From: Akkermansiaceae bacterium
Lineage (GTDB): Bacteria > Verrucomicrobiota > Verrucomicrobiia > Verrucomicrobiales > Akkermansiaceae
Assembly (NCBI GenBank): GCA_029288115.1
Contig: JARFPV010000666.1
Span: 1-8,079 of the forward strand
Reading direction: 5' to 3'
DNA length: 8,079 nt
The translations under genes were made by a program, and so were the position numbers. Below, piece after piece: positions 1-6,510 of the stretch (positions are counted from its first letter, which is position 1; every line of letters starts with the position of its first letter). Below the pieces are notes generated by a model that was given only the letters and a program-made list of their open reading frames with translations, ran no database searches and was not told where the DNA came from.

Positions 1-423
1 GACCTTGGCAGGAGGTAGGTAGAGTAGGGGTTCGTTGGCAAAGAGTAGCAGGCCTGTTTTGTCGCCATTGAAATTGGCGCTGAAGGCGATGATAGCAGCG
101 AGTTCGGCCGCCAGCTCACGTTTACTCAATCGCTTGCTGCCGTAGAGCGATGACCCTGAAACGTCCACAACAAGGATCACAGAGAGCTCACGTTCCTCAC
201 GAAATGTGCGAATGTATGGGTGGTCCTTGCGAGCGGTGACATTCCAGTCGATAAATCGGGTTTCATCACCGTGTTGGTATTCGCGGTAGTCCTCAAAATC
301 TAGACCGCTGCCCTTGAACGACGACTGGTATTCGCCGCTAAATGTTTCCCGTGCCAGCCTCCGTGCCTTGATCTCGAGGAGATGCACGCGGCGCATGATT
401 TCTTCGATGGAGTCGGGTGTCAT
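1..423 (-). CDS. DUF58 domain protein, N-terminal part (runs off window)
   Basis: Reading the minus strand from the ATG at 423, 141 codons stay open to the window edge, so the 3' part of the gene is missing. The protein has the DUF58 hallmarks: an 'FKGSGLDFEDYREYQHGD' stretch (residues 36-53), 'RFIDWNVTAR' (56-65), 'FREERELSV' (74-82), and a von Willebrand A-like metal-site motif DVSGS (87-91) followed by 'SKRELAAELAAIIAFSA'. DUF58 proteins usually pair with a MoxR-type AAA ATPase and VWA proteins in cell-envelope or enzyme-maturation clusters; their exact role is unsettled. Here the gene upstream is an Mrp-type ATPase, not MoxR, so any partner would lie past position 1. It begins 44 bases after the mrp stop, probably in the same transcript. 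No Shine-Dalgarno sequence precedes the ATG. An in-frame ATG at 396 is an alternative start. Confidence 0.88.
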   Translation of the reverse strand, partial: MTPDSIEEIMRRVHLLEIKARRLARETFSGEYQSSFKGSGLDFEDYREYQHGDETRFIDWNVTARKDHPYIRTFREERELSVILVVDVSGSSLYGSKRLSKRELAAELAAIIAFSANFNGDKTGLLLFANEPLLYLPPAKV

Positions 424-467
424 TTATTTAGGAGAAAGGTATCGGCAGTTGGAGGAGAGCAGGTGGA

Positions 468-1553
468 CTAGGTGCCTACGGAATTAACGATTCTGGAGGC
501 GATTTCTTGGTATTTTTCGATAACCGGAGATGTGTCACTGTCACTCAGTGCGATGGGTTTTCCTGCATCGGCTTGAGTTCGCGTAGGAATATCGAGAGGG
601 ATTTGTCCGAGCAGGGGGATCTTGAGTTTTTCAGCTTCCTCGGCACCGCCACCATCGCCAAAGATGGGATAACGTGTGCCATGGTCACACTCGAACCATG
701 CCATGTTTTCCACAAGTCCGAGGATGGGCACGTTGACTTTATCAAACATGGAAATTGCCTTGCGGGCATCGATCAGAGCGACTTCCTGCGGTGTGGTCAC
801 AATGACGGCTCCTGTAAGCGCAATGGTCTGCACGATGGTGAGCTGGATGTCACCGGTTCCCGGGGGCAGGTCGAGGATGAGGTAATCCAGTTCACCCCAT
901 TCGACGTTCTGGAGAAATTGCTGGGTGTAGCGTGTGGCGAGCGGGCCGCGGACGATGACAGGAGATGCATCTTCTAACAAAAACCCCATCGACATAAGTT
1001 TGATGCCATGAGTCTCGATGGGGATGATCTGATTGTCATCTGTGGCGAGTGGTCTTTCGTGGCTGCCGAACATGTGTGCGACAGATGGTCCGTAGAGGTC
1101 GCAGTCGCATAGTCCTACCTTATGGCCTTGCTTCGATAATGCCGCTGCGAGATTGGACGAAACGGTGGATTTTCCGACGCCGCCTTTTCCAGATGCTATG
1201 GCGATGATGTTTTTGACTCCGGGAATGGTGTTTTTTACTCCTGCTTCACCTGATTCACCTGACTGGGCTGCGGGCGCTTGCACATCGAGCTCGATACGCG
1301 CGTGTTTAACCTCTGGCAGGGGATCTAGAACGGCGTGACAGTTGTTGAAGATTTGCTCTGGAACTGTGGGGTCGTTTGTCTGGACAGAGATATGGACGGT
1401 GACGGTGCCATCATCGATCTCAATGTTCTTGACCAAGCCAAAGGACACGATGTCCCTGGAAAAACCTGGATACGCAACCTGCTTGAGCAGATCTTTGATA
1501 GAGTCGGTTGTCACAGCGGAGTTAGAGGTGCAGGATGCGACCGCAGTTTTCAC
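468..1553 (-). CDS. mrp: Mrp/ApbC (NBP35-type) P-loop Fe-S cluster carrier ATPase
   Basis: Cytosolic ATPase of the Mrp/ApbC/NBP35 family, which binds and transfers Fe-S clusters to apoproteins. Residues about 16-90 form the DUF59/MIP18-like domain ('VAYPGFSRDIVSFGLVKNI'). A linker rich in Ala, Gly and Ser follows (93-106). The SIMIBI ATPase domain starts at about residue 116, with the deviant Walker A SGKGGVGKST (121-130), 'DLYGPSV' (152-158) and 'LDLPPGTGD' (228-236). The C-terminal cluster-binding CxxC of classical members is incomplete: 'FECDHGTRYPIFG' has C289 but no second cysteine. The start at 1553 is GTG, preceded by AGGAAG with a 7-base spacer, and overlaps the end of the upstream gene by 32 bases. 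A second in-frame GTG at 1514 would give an N-terminus more typical of the family (348 aa) but has no visible ribosome site. The overlap suggests translational coupling with the zinc-ribbon gene. Confidence 0.95.
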   Translation of the reverse strand: MKTAVASCTSNSAVTTDSIKDLLKQVAYPGFSRDIVSFGLVKNIEIDDGTVTVHISVQTNDPTVPEQIFNNCHAVLDPLPEVKHARIELDVQAPAAQSGESGEAGVKNTIPGVKNIIAIASGKGGVGKSTVSSNLAAALSKQGHKVGLCDCDLYGPSVAHMFGSHERPLATDDNQIIPIETHGIKLMSMGFLLEDASPVIVRGPLATRYTQQFLQNVEWGELDYLILDLPPGTGDIQLTIVQTIALTGAVIVTTPQEVALIDARKAISMFDKVNVPILGLVENMAWFECDHGTRYPIFGDGGGAEEAEKLKIPLLGQIPLDIPTRTQADAGKPIALSDSDTSPVIEKYQEIASRIVNSVGT

Positions 1554-2220
1554 ACTGAGTCACTTCCTTTTCAGATTGTATGCTGATGATGGTGGCGGGG
1601 ACGAGTTTCATGTGACAGCCGCTACACTGTCCTTTGTCGGCGGAGACCACGGCATTTCCGCCTTTGGATTTCATGAGCTGATCGTAGAGGGCGAGCAGAT
1701 CTTCATCGAGGTCGGTGGCGAGTTTCTTGCGCTCAACGGTGACCTCATCGAGTTGTTTCTGGTCTTCAATGGCACGTTTGTCCAACTGGGCAATTTCATC
1801 ATCGACCATTTTTTGTGTGAGCGCGAGAGCATCCTCTGCTTGCCCTCTATTCACCGTAAGAATATCCGCATTTTCCATGAGTTCCAGCTCGGTGGTCTCA
1901 AGATTATCGACTTCTTCGTTGTAGCGTTCAATTTCATTGCCCAGCGCGGTGAACTCATCATTTTTTTTCGTCTCGTACTGCTGAACCTTAAGTTTCGTCA
2001 AGGTGTCCTTGCGGGTGCCGATGTCTAGTTCGATATTTTTGATGGCGATTTCGTTCTCCTGGATGGCCTTTTTTGCTGTCTCAACTGCGTCGAGGTCGTT
2101 CGCAAGCCTTTCCTTGGCTCGCTCCTTGTGGACGGGGATGAGTTTAAGATCCTCCTCCAGCGAGAGAATACGTTGGTCACGATCTTGGAGGATCAGCAGG
2201 GATTGGATTTCAGCGAGCAT
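1522..2220 (-). CDS. CT398-like coiled-coil protein with C-terminal zinc ribbon
   Basis: This 232-residue cytosolic protein is almost entirely charged helical heptads (residues about 5-180, rich in Glu, Lys, Leu and Asp), ending in a C4 zinc ribbon: 'CSGCHMKLVP' and 'CENCGRILHL' at the C-terminus. That layout, a long antiparallel coiled-coil hairpin plus a terminal C4 ribbon (the DUF164/zf-RING_7 group), is shared by chlamydial CT398 and Helicobacter HP0958. Relatives in those bacteria have been linked to RpoN (sigma-54) and to flagellar or type III export components; whether that holds here is unknown. The ATG at 2220 is chosen because 'MLAEIQSLLILQDRDQRI' is the usual family N-terminus. The frame is open to a TTG at 2256, but those extra residues are not family-like. 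It is the first gene of a probable operon with mrp. No Shine-Dalgarno sequence is visible. Confidence 0.88.
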   Translation of the reverse strand: MLAEIQSLLILQDRDQRILSLEEDLKLIPVHKERAKERLANDLDAVETAKKAIQENEIAIKNIELDIGTRKDTLTKLKVQQYETKKNDEFTALGNEIERYNEEVDNLETTELELMENADILTVNRGQAEDALALTQKMVDDEIAQLDKRAIEDQKQLDEVTVERKKLATDLDEDLLALYDQLMKSKGGNAVVSADKGQCSGCHMKLVPATIISIQSEKEVTQCENCGRILHL

Positions 2221-2269
2221 GCTGTGACTACTAGACGAGCCTTGACGAATGAGCAAGCGCAGGTGATGG

Positions 2270-2297
2270 AATAAAGATTTTTTTTCGTAGTGGTCAA
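2270..2297 (-). promoter_or_regulatory. Candidate sigma-70-type promoter for the zinc-ribbon/mrp/DUF58 operon
   Basis: On the minus strand, TTGACC (2297-2292, five of six consensus bases) is followed after 16 bases by TTTATT (2275-2270, four of six). The spacer includes a run of eight A. A start site near 2263 would give a leader of about 42 bases before the ATG at 2220. It is seen by eye only and the -10 element is weak. Confidence 0.45.
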
Positions 2298-2299
2298 AA

Positions 2300-2349
2300 T
2301 ATACGTGAACGGATAGAGTGCGTGCATACTCTAATCAACCAGACGTATA
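2300..2349. repeat. Nested inverted repeats between divergent genes (operator-like)
   Basis: Two inverted repeats share almost the same centre. The outer pair is TATACGT (2300-2306) and ACGTATA (2343-2349). The inner pair is TAGAGT (2314-2319) and ACTCTA (2328-2333), with an 8-base centre. The centres differ by only one base (2324.5 and 2323.5). The outer right arm overlaps a possible plus-strand -10 element (TATAAC, 2346-2351), and the left arm ends 3 bases from the minus-strand -35 element. A binding site for a dimeric regulator of both genes, or a cruciform or hairpin, would fit; chance cannot be excluded for arms this short. Confidence 0.35.
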
Positions 2350-2351
2350 AC
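2346..2351 (+). promoter_or_regulatory. Possible -10 element (TATAAC) for the gene at 2363
   Basis: TATAAC matches five of six bases of the -10 consensus. No convincing -35 lies 17 bases upstream (TGCATA, three of six). If used, transcription would begin about 5 bases before the ATG at 2363. This would make the mRNA nearly leaderless and would agree with the absence of a Shine-Dalgarno sequence. Confidence 0.3.
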
Positions 2352-2362
2352 TCTACAAGACT

Positions 2363-3916
2363 ATGAGGATTCAGTGCCCCGAATGTAGCCAACGATTTGA
2401 TGTTACCGAAGATTTTCTTGGGAAAACTGTGGAATGTGGATCGTGTGATGGCCGATTCAAGGTCTCCTCGAACGAGGTGATCACCGAGAAAAAGAAATTT
2501 TATCCCGGGGAGAAAAGGGACTCCCACTTGGAGCGCTTTGGACGCAATACGCCGGACAACACAGAAGTAAGGTTCAAGCAAGCCCAGTATGTTCAGGATG
2601 TAAATCCGGAGTTGCTGGGTCCCCCACGACCAAGGAAGACAGTCGCCATGGTGTGTGGTCTTCTACTGATGCTTATGATCATCGTGGTGTTCCTGCTAGC
2701 TGGCGGAAAAGAGGGGCCGATGCGCGATATGGAGAACCTGAATAGGTTTATCCTATGTGGATTCACTGCTTTAGTGGGGTCTGTCCTGGTCATCTACGGT
2801 GCAGCCAACAAACGCACCAAGGGTGTTTTTCTGGCGCTGATTTCATCATTAATATTGCTAAGCCTGCCAATTCTTTTCCCTGCGAACCCTACTCAGGCAT
2901 CGGTTGTAGAGTTGCCTGACAACAAGGGTAAGGGCAAGGAGTCATCTGATTCTGAAAACGGTGATCAGAGCCTAGAGGACTACTTATTTGAAATCGGCTA
3001 CGAGCCAGTGGAGGAAAAACTCAGGAAACACCGCAAAGAAAGCGTAGTGGGTATATTTGTCCGCAATGCTGCACCTCAACTCCGCCGCTCAATAGGCGCA
3101 TATCTTTACGAATCGACGGGCAAAAAAAGCAGAGAGACATCCTATGATAAGGTGGATGACGATATGATGGGGCTGCTTCTCTTCACCGATCAAACGATGA
3201 CAATCGATGAGATAGCGGCACTTTGCACCAAATTCGGGCGCGTTGAAAAAATATCAAAGGACCTGCGCATCATTGATGTGATTGTCGAAAATTCGAAGTT
3301 AGCCAAACTGGATCAGTATAAGGTGTTGGATTCAAGTAGTCTGGACTACGAGACGCAAAACCTCAAGGCACTGGATAGCATTGACCCCAAGGTGAAGATG
3401 GATGCTGTGAAAAGGCTCGCTGGATCTGAACCACGTGCGAGAAGGGATGATATCACCCAGAAACTGATAGAACTGCTGCCGCGCAGTAATACGGAGCTAC
3501 AGCTGGAAATCATCAGGGCACTTAAGACATGGGCCTTGCCAGGTGCCGGGGCGGAGCAACCTGTCTTTGAGGCGGTAAAGAAAATCCACAAGGAAGGCAA
3601 AGTGAACAAGGACGCTATGGAGTTTCTCATCAAATTCGAGGTTGATGAGGCGGGTGAGCTTTTGTTGGAACTTTGGGAAAAGGAACCGGTTGCTTGGGAT
3701 CAGACGTTGATTAGTCTGGGAGAGGGCGCACAAATCCTTCTCCTGCCGAAACTCAAGGAAATGGATGTCGCTCATATTGTTTCAGCGTCAGCCATACTTG
3801 GAAAAATAGCTACGGAGCCCGCAATACCTCTTATTGAGGAGGTTATGAAGGAAAAGGAAGGTCAGGCTAAAAAATCTCTGCAAGCTGCCATTGACGAAAT
3901 CAAAAGGCGCTCCTAG
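2363..3916 (+). CDS. Unrecognised membrane protein: N-terminal zinc ribbon, three membrane helices, helical-repeat C-terminal domain
   Basis: No family assignment is possible for the full length. The 517-residue protein opens with a ribbon of the MJ0042/zinc-finger type ('MRIQCPECSQRFDV', CPEC 5-8 and CGSC 25-28). A polar linker leads to three hydrophobic segments at about 93-115, 129-147 and 154-172. Basic residues before segment 1 (RPRKT) and between 2 and 3 (NKRTKG) predict a cytosolic ribbon and an extracytoplasmic C-terminus. A low-complexity acidic/Ser/Lys stretch (186-203) follows. Residues about 340-517 contain repeated amphipathic helix pairs that look like HEAT/armadillo repeats ('DPKVKMDAVKRLAGSEPRARRDDITQKLIELLP', 'LQLEIIRALKTW', 'ASAILGKIATEPAIPLIEEV'). 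Start choice: the only ATG that includes the complete ribbon; no Shine-Dalgarno sequence. A scaffold or sensor role is possible but not shown. Confidence 0.85.
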   Translation: MRIQCPECSQRFDVTEDFLGKTVECGSCDGRFKVSSNEVITEKKKFYPGEKRDSHLERFGRNTPDNTEVRFKQAQYVQDVNPELLGPPRPRKTVAMVCGLLLMLMIIVVFLLAGGKEGPMRDMENLNRFILCGFTALVGSVLVIYGAANKRTKGVFLALISSLILLSLPILFPANPTQASVVELPDNKGKGKESSDSENGDQSLEDYLFEIGYEPVEEKLRKHRKESVVGIFVRNAAPQLRRSIGAYLYESTGKKSRETSYDKVDDDMMGLLLFTDQTMTIDEIAALCTKFGRVEKISKDLRIIDVIVENSKLAKLDQYKVLDSSSLDYETQNLKALDSIDPKVKMDAVKRLAGSEPRARRDDITQKLIELLPRSNTELQLEIIRALKTWALPGAGAEQPVFEAVKKIHKEGKVNKDAMEFLIKFEVDEAGELLLELWEKEPVAWDQTLISLGEGAQILLLPKLKEMDVAHIVSASAILGKIATEPAIPLIEEVMKEKEGQAKKSLQAAIDEIKRRS

Positions 3917-3924
3917 TCTGCACG

Positions 3925-3952
3925 CCTGTTCGGGAAACTGAACGGGTTTCCC
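3925..3952 (+). other. Two overlapping, mutually exclusive hairpins between a stop codon and tRNA-Leu
   Basis: Hairpin A pairs CCTGTTC (3925-3931) with GAACGGG (3940-3946), seven pairs with one G-U and an 8-base loop. Hairpin B pairs GGGAAAC (3932-3938) with GTTTCCC (3946-3952), seven pairs with a 7-base loop. They share bases and cannot both form. There is no T-run, so this is not a classical intrinsic terminator; it could be a processing signal for the tRNA transcript, a weak terminator or coincidence. Confidence 0.35.
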
Positions 3953-3955
3953 CAC

Positions 3956-4041
3956 GCCGCCGTGGCGGAATTGGTAGACGCGACGGATTTAAAATCCGTT
4001 GATTGGTAACAATCGTGCCGGTTCGATCCCGGCCGGCGGTA
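3956..4041 (+). tRNA. tRNA-Leu (anticodon UAA)
   Basis: Class II tRNA, 86 nt without an encoded CCA. The acceptor stem pairs GCCGCCG (3956-3962) with CGGCGGT (4034-4040, one terminal G-U), with discriminator A at 4041. The anticodon stem is ACGGA/TCCGT (3983-3987 and 3995-3999) around loop TTTAAAA, giving anticodon TAA at 3990-3992, which reads UUA. The long variable arm GATTG-GTAA-CAATC (4001-4014) is typical of tRNA-Leu. The T arm is GCCGG-TTCGATC-CCGGC (4017-4033). The D-loop GG and 'GGTTCGATC' are canonical. It sits 39 bases after the preceding stop codon and about 50 bases before dinB. Confidence 0.97.
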
Positions 4042-4090
4042 CTTTATCTCAGCCTTGGATGCGCTTTTCTGTGGGAGTGGTGCATTCTGC

Positions 4091-5134
4091 ATGACCATGC
4101 GACTATGCATCCACATCGATATGGACTGCTTTTACGCAGCCATTGAAGAGCGGGAAAACCCATCACTCAAGGGTAAGCCTGTGGCGGTGGGTGGTGCTAG
4201 CAGGCGTGGAGTTATCTGTGCAGCGAACTACGAGGCGAGGAAATTTGGGTGTCACTCAGCGATGCCTGGATTCAAAGCGCTGCAATTGTGTCCACAGTTG
4301 ATTATGCTTCCTGTTAGGTTTGATCTGTATCGCTCTGAGTCTGCTCGGATCAGGGCTATCATGGGTCGGTTTACCGATAAAGTTGAACCGTTGTCTCTTG
4401 ATGAAGCGTATTTAGACCTTAGCCATTGGAGTAGTGAGGGAGGAGCGATTGCGAGAGAGATCCGGGCACAGATCCTTGAAGAAACAGGGCTGACGGCTTC
4501 GGCAGGAATAGCACCTAACAAAATGTTAGCAAAAATTGCGAGTGATTGGGAAAAGCCAAACGGCCAGTTTGAAATCATGCCGGAAGAGATAGATGATTTC
4601 ATGCGCGATCTCCCGGTGTCGAAGCTCTGGGGTGTGGGCAAACGGATGCAGGAAAAACTTGGGAATATGGGTGTGAAAACCTGTGGTGACCTCCAGCATT
4701 GGGATAAGCTCGAGTTGACTCGACGATTTGGCAAATGGGGGATGGAGCTCTACGATTTGTGCCGGGGGCAAGATGGTCGCGTGGTTAAATCACATCGCAG
4801 GAGGAAATCGATCAGCAAGGAGAGGACTTTTCAAGAGAATGTCAAATCACCCAGTGAATTGTTACCTTTGTTAGGTTCTCTACAAGACGAGATAGAGGAG
4901 AGCCTGCTTGGTAAGTTCAGGGACCGAAAAATCAGATCGCTGGTAATCAAACTGAAATTTGCAGATTTCACCCGTACTTCAGCAGAGCGTGCATCTACGA
5001 TTCAGGATCGGTCGGTTTACGAGGAACTGCTCCATGAAGCATGGGCTAGGGGAGAAGGAAAAACGGTCCGGCTTTTTGGGCTCGGAGTCAGGCTGCAAGA
5101 TGAGAAGGAATCTGAGCAGATGGAAATGTTTTGA
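4091..5134 (+). CDS. dinB: DNA polymerase IV (Y-family translesion polymerase)
   Basis: Error-prone Y-family polymerase that extends past damaged or misaligned template; 347 aa, the usual length. The catalytic carboxylates are D10 in 'HIDMDCFYAAIEE' and D104/E105 in 'SLDEAYLDLS'. The steric-gate position (F13 in E. coli DinB) is Y15 here, an accepted variant. The conserved 'GVICAANYEARKFG' (40-53) and 'GLTASAGIAPNKMLAKIASDWEKPNG' (133-158) are intact, followed by the helix-hairpin-helix thumb ('LPVSKLWGVGKRMQEKLGNMGVKTCGDL', about 174-201) and the little finger (about 242-340). The last five residues, QMEMF (343-347), resemble a beta-clamp-binding peptide. ATG 4091 is preferred over the upstream ATG 4055, whose 12 extra residues are not family-like; ATG 4097 is also possible. 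A GGGAG lies 13 bases before 4091. No LexA-type box is recognisable in the 49 bases after the tRNA gene. Confidence 0.96.
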   Translation: MTMRLCIHIDMDCFYAAIEERENPSLKGKPVAVGGASRRGVICAANYEARKFGCHSAMPGFKALQLCPQLIMLPVRFDLYRSESARIRAIMGRFTDKVEPLSLDEAYLDLSHWSSEGGAIAREIRAQILEETGLTASAGIAPNKMLAKIASDWEKPNGQFEIMPEEIDDFMRDLPVSKLWGVGKRMQEKLGNMGVKTCGDLQHWDKLELTRRFGKWGMELYDLCRGQDGRVVKSHRRRKSISKERTFQENVKSPSELLPLLGSLQDEIEESLLGKFRDRKIRSLVIKLKFADFTRTSAERASTIQDRSVYEELLHEAWARGEGKTVRLFGLGVRLQDEKESEQMEMF

Positions 5135-5154
5135 TCAATCCCGCAGCAGGGCAA

Positions 5155-6381
5155 TCAGTCGGCCATGAGCTCCTCACGGATGTCGGGATCGTTGAGCAGC
5201 TTCTTGCGTTCGATGCCAATAGCTCGGGCTTTTGTGTTGAGCTCTCTCTCTAGCTGGGCATTGATTCTGTTTCTGCCTCGATGACGTTTGAAAAAATTGG
5301 CCACATCCAGGAAGGCATCGGCATAGCCTGTTGTTCTCTTGTCGAGCATTGGCCGCAAGCGGGACAATTCATAGACGAGGTCGGTCAGCACATCGTCGCC
5401 GAGATTTCCGGGTTTCATAAAACTGCCGTCACGCAGCATCGAGAGGAGTTTCTCACCAGCTTGGTCGACGCCTGTGAGTGACCCCACCAACGAAAGTTTT
5501 TTGGGCGCCTTTTTGATGCTGTGCAGCAGGAGTAGTTTGGCTGATAAGTGGTTTGGAGTTAGTTTGACGATCGTGCGAAGTTTTGCACGCACCTTGCCGT
5601 TATAGATGTATTTGTTGTTTTTCTTTAGTGCTTTCTGAACGAGGGTAAACTCATCGAGTGCTTTTTGTACGGATTCGGGGCGGTCTAGTGCTGCTAAGTC
5701 GGATGCTTGGTCGAAATTTTTCAATGAGAACACCTGGATCTGATAGAGGGGTTTGATGCCTTGGAGCAGGTAGGCGTCTGTGATGCTGCCTTTGTTCGCG
5801 TCTGGGATTCCAACATGAGTACAGTTTTTTCGAATGGCGCCTTTGATTTTTGACGCCACGCCTCCCACGGGCTGCACGGCACCCGTAGCCGTCATGTCGC
5901 CTGTGGCTGCGAACCCTGGATCGATTTTCTTGCCGGAAATGATGGAATCCGCCATCAGGGCGCAGACCACAGCGGCAGATGGCCCGTCTTTAGGAGAATA
6001 TTTATCGGCAAAAGAAAATTCGATCCGAAGTTTGGTTGGGATTTTTCCCGCGTGTCTCACCCGGAGGAACTTGTCCACCTCGGCGGTGGCTTTGATCATC
6101 AGGTCACCGACAGATTGATTGAAGCCGATTTCAAAGCCGCTTTCCTTTTTTACAGCAGTAGCATTCATCTGCGAGGCGGTGCCTGCGTAGCCACCGTCGT
6201 CGAGCTGCACGACAAGCAGTCCCTTGATTTGTGTCTGCTGCAGCATTTTAGTAGCCTCTTGCGCATCACATGCAAAACTGAGAGTGATGGCTGCTGCCAG
6301 GGAGTATATTGGGCAGAGAAGAGGATTACAGCGAGGCATACTGAACTTAACCATATCATCCAAAGGCCAGTCAAGGGGCAT
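5155..6381 (-). CDS. Probable exported protease with stand-alone Lon (S16) catalytic domain
   Basis: Residues about 52-220 resemble the Lon proteolytic domain without the Lon N-terminal or AAA+ parts. 'SPKDGPSAAVV' carries the presumed nucleophile S135, and 'TGAVQPVGGVASKIKGAIRKN' carries the presumed general base K178. Their spacing is 43 residues, the same as S679-K722 in E. coli Lon, and 'VGDLMIKATAEV' (91-102) matches the Lon 'LGEVMQES' region. A hydrophobic stretch (about 20-37, 'LLCPIYSLAAAITLSFA') ending in 'CDAQEA' looks like a Sec signal peptide. ATG 6354 (MVKFSM...) or 6339 (MPRCN...) would therefore be as good a start as 6381; none has a clear ribosome site. No PDZ domain is seen, unlike YlbL-type proteins. 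Residues 230-408 are helical and basic, with one TPR-like piece ('LTPNHLSAKLLLLHSI'), of unknown role. It converges on dinB with 20 bases between the stop codons. Confidence 0.85.
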   Translation of the reverse strand: MPLDWPLDDMVKFSMPRCNPLLCPIYSLAAAITLSFACDAQEATKMLQQTQIKGLLVVQLDDGGYAGTASQMNATAVKKESGFEIGFNQSVGDLMIKATAEVDKFLRVRHAGKIPTKLRIEFSFADKYSPKDGPSAAVVCALMADSIISGKKIDPGFAATGDMTATGAVQPVGGVASKIKGAIRKNCTHVGIPDANKGSITDAYLLQGIKPLYQIQVFSLKNFDQASDLAALDRPESVQKALDEFTLVQKALKKNNKYIYNGKVRAKLRTIVKLTPNHLSAKLLLLHSIKKAPKKLSLVGSLTGVDQAGEKLLSMLRDGSFMKPGNLGDDVLTDLVYELSRLRPMLDKRTTGYADAFLDVANFFKRHRGRNRINAQLERELNTKARAIGIERKKLLNDPDIREELMAD

Positions 6382-6417
6382 CTAGGGAAACGAATTGTTA
6401 GATGGAAGTGCGGGCAC

Positions 6418-6456
6418 AAAAAAGCTCTCAATCCGTATGAGGGAAGGAGAGCTTTT
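6418..6456 (-). terminator. Intrinsic terminator after the P-type ATPase gene
   Basis: An exact 10-bp inverted repeat, AAAAGCTCTC (6420-6429) and GAGAGCTTTT (6447-6456), encloses a 17-base loop. Read on the minus strand, the stem is followed by a run of six T (6423-6418). It starts 55 bases beyond the ATPase stop codon and so should end that transcript before the protease gene. The rest of this 129-bp gap (6382-6510) shows no other clear signal; only weak promoter-like matches for the protease gene were found. Confidence 0.8.
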
Positions 6457-6510
6457 AATGATGGTGCGCGAGGCGGGAATGCCTTCGCCCGATTAACTCG
6501 GACTAGCTCC

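Noticed and set aside
430..457. Ribosome-site-like AGGAG (430-434) and GGAGGAG (451-457) on the plus strand
   Set aside because: No credible plus-strand gene follows; the genes here are on the other strand, where this spacer is pyrimidine-rich.
1342..2028. Long plus-strand open frame (228 codons) opposite mrp and the coiled-coil gene
   Set aside because: It lies wholly antisense to two well-supported genes, spans their junction and has no recognisable domain; it is a shadow of the biased codons on the minus strand.
2221..2256. N-terminal extension of the coiled-coil protein from a TTG at 2256
   Set aside because: The 12 extra residues are not family-like, while the ATG at 2220 gives the usual CT398-type N-terminus.
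4055..4090. Upstream ATG at 4055 as the dinB start
   Set aside because: It adds 12 residues before the conserved 'MRLCIHIDMDCF' start, begins only 13 bases after the tRNA, and such an extension is not seen in Pol IV proteins.
5135..5160. Possible bidirectional terminator between dinB and the protease gene
   Set aside because: Only a 3-bp CCC/GGG stem can be drawn and there is no T-run.
6382..6417. Promoter for the protease gene just after the terminator
   Set aside because: Only poor -35/-10 pairs with wrong spacing were found, so none is reported as a feature.
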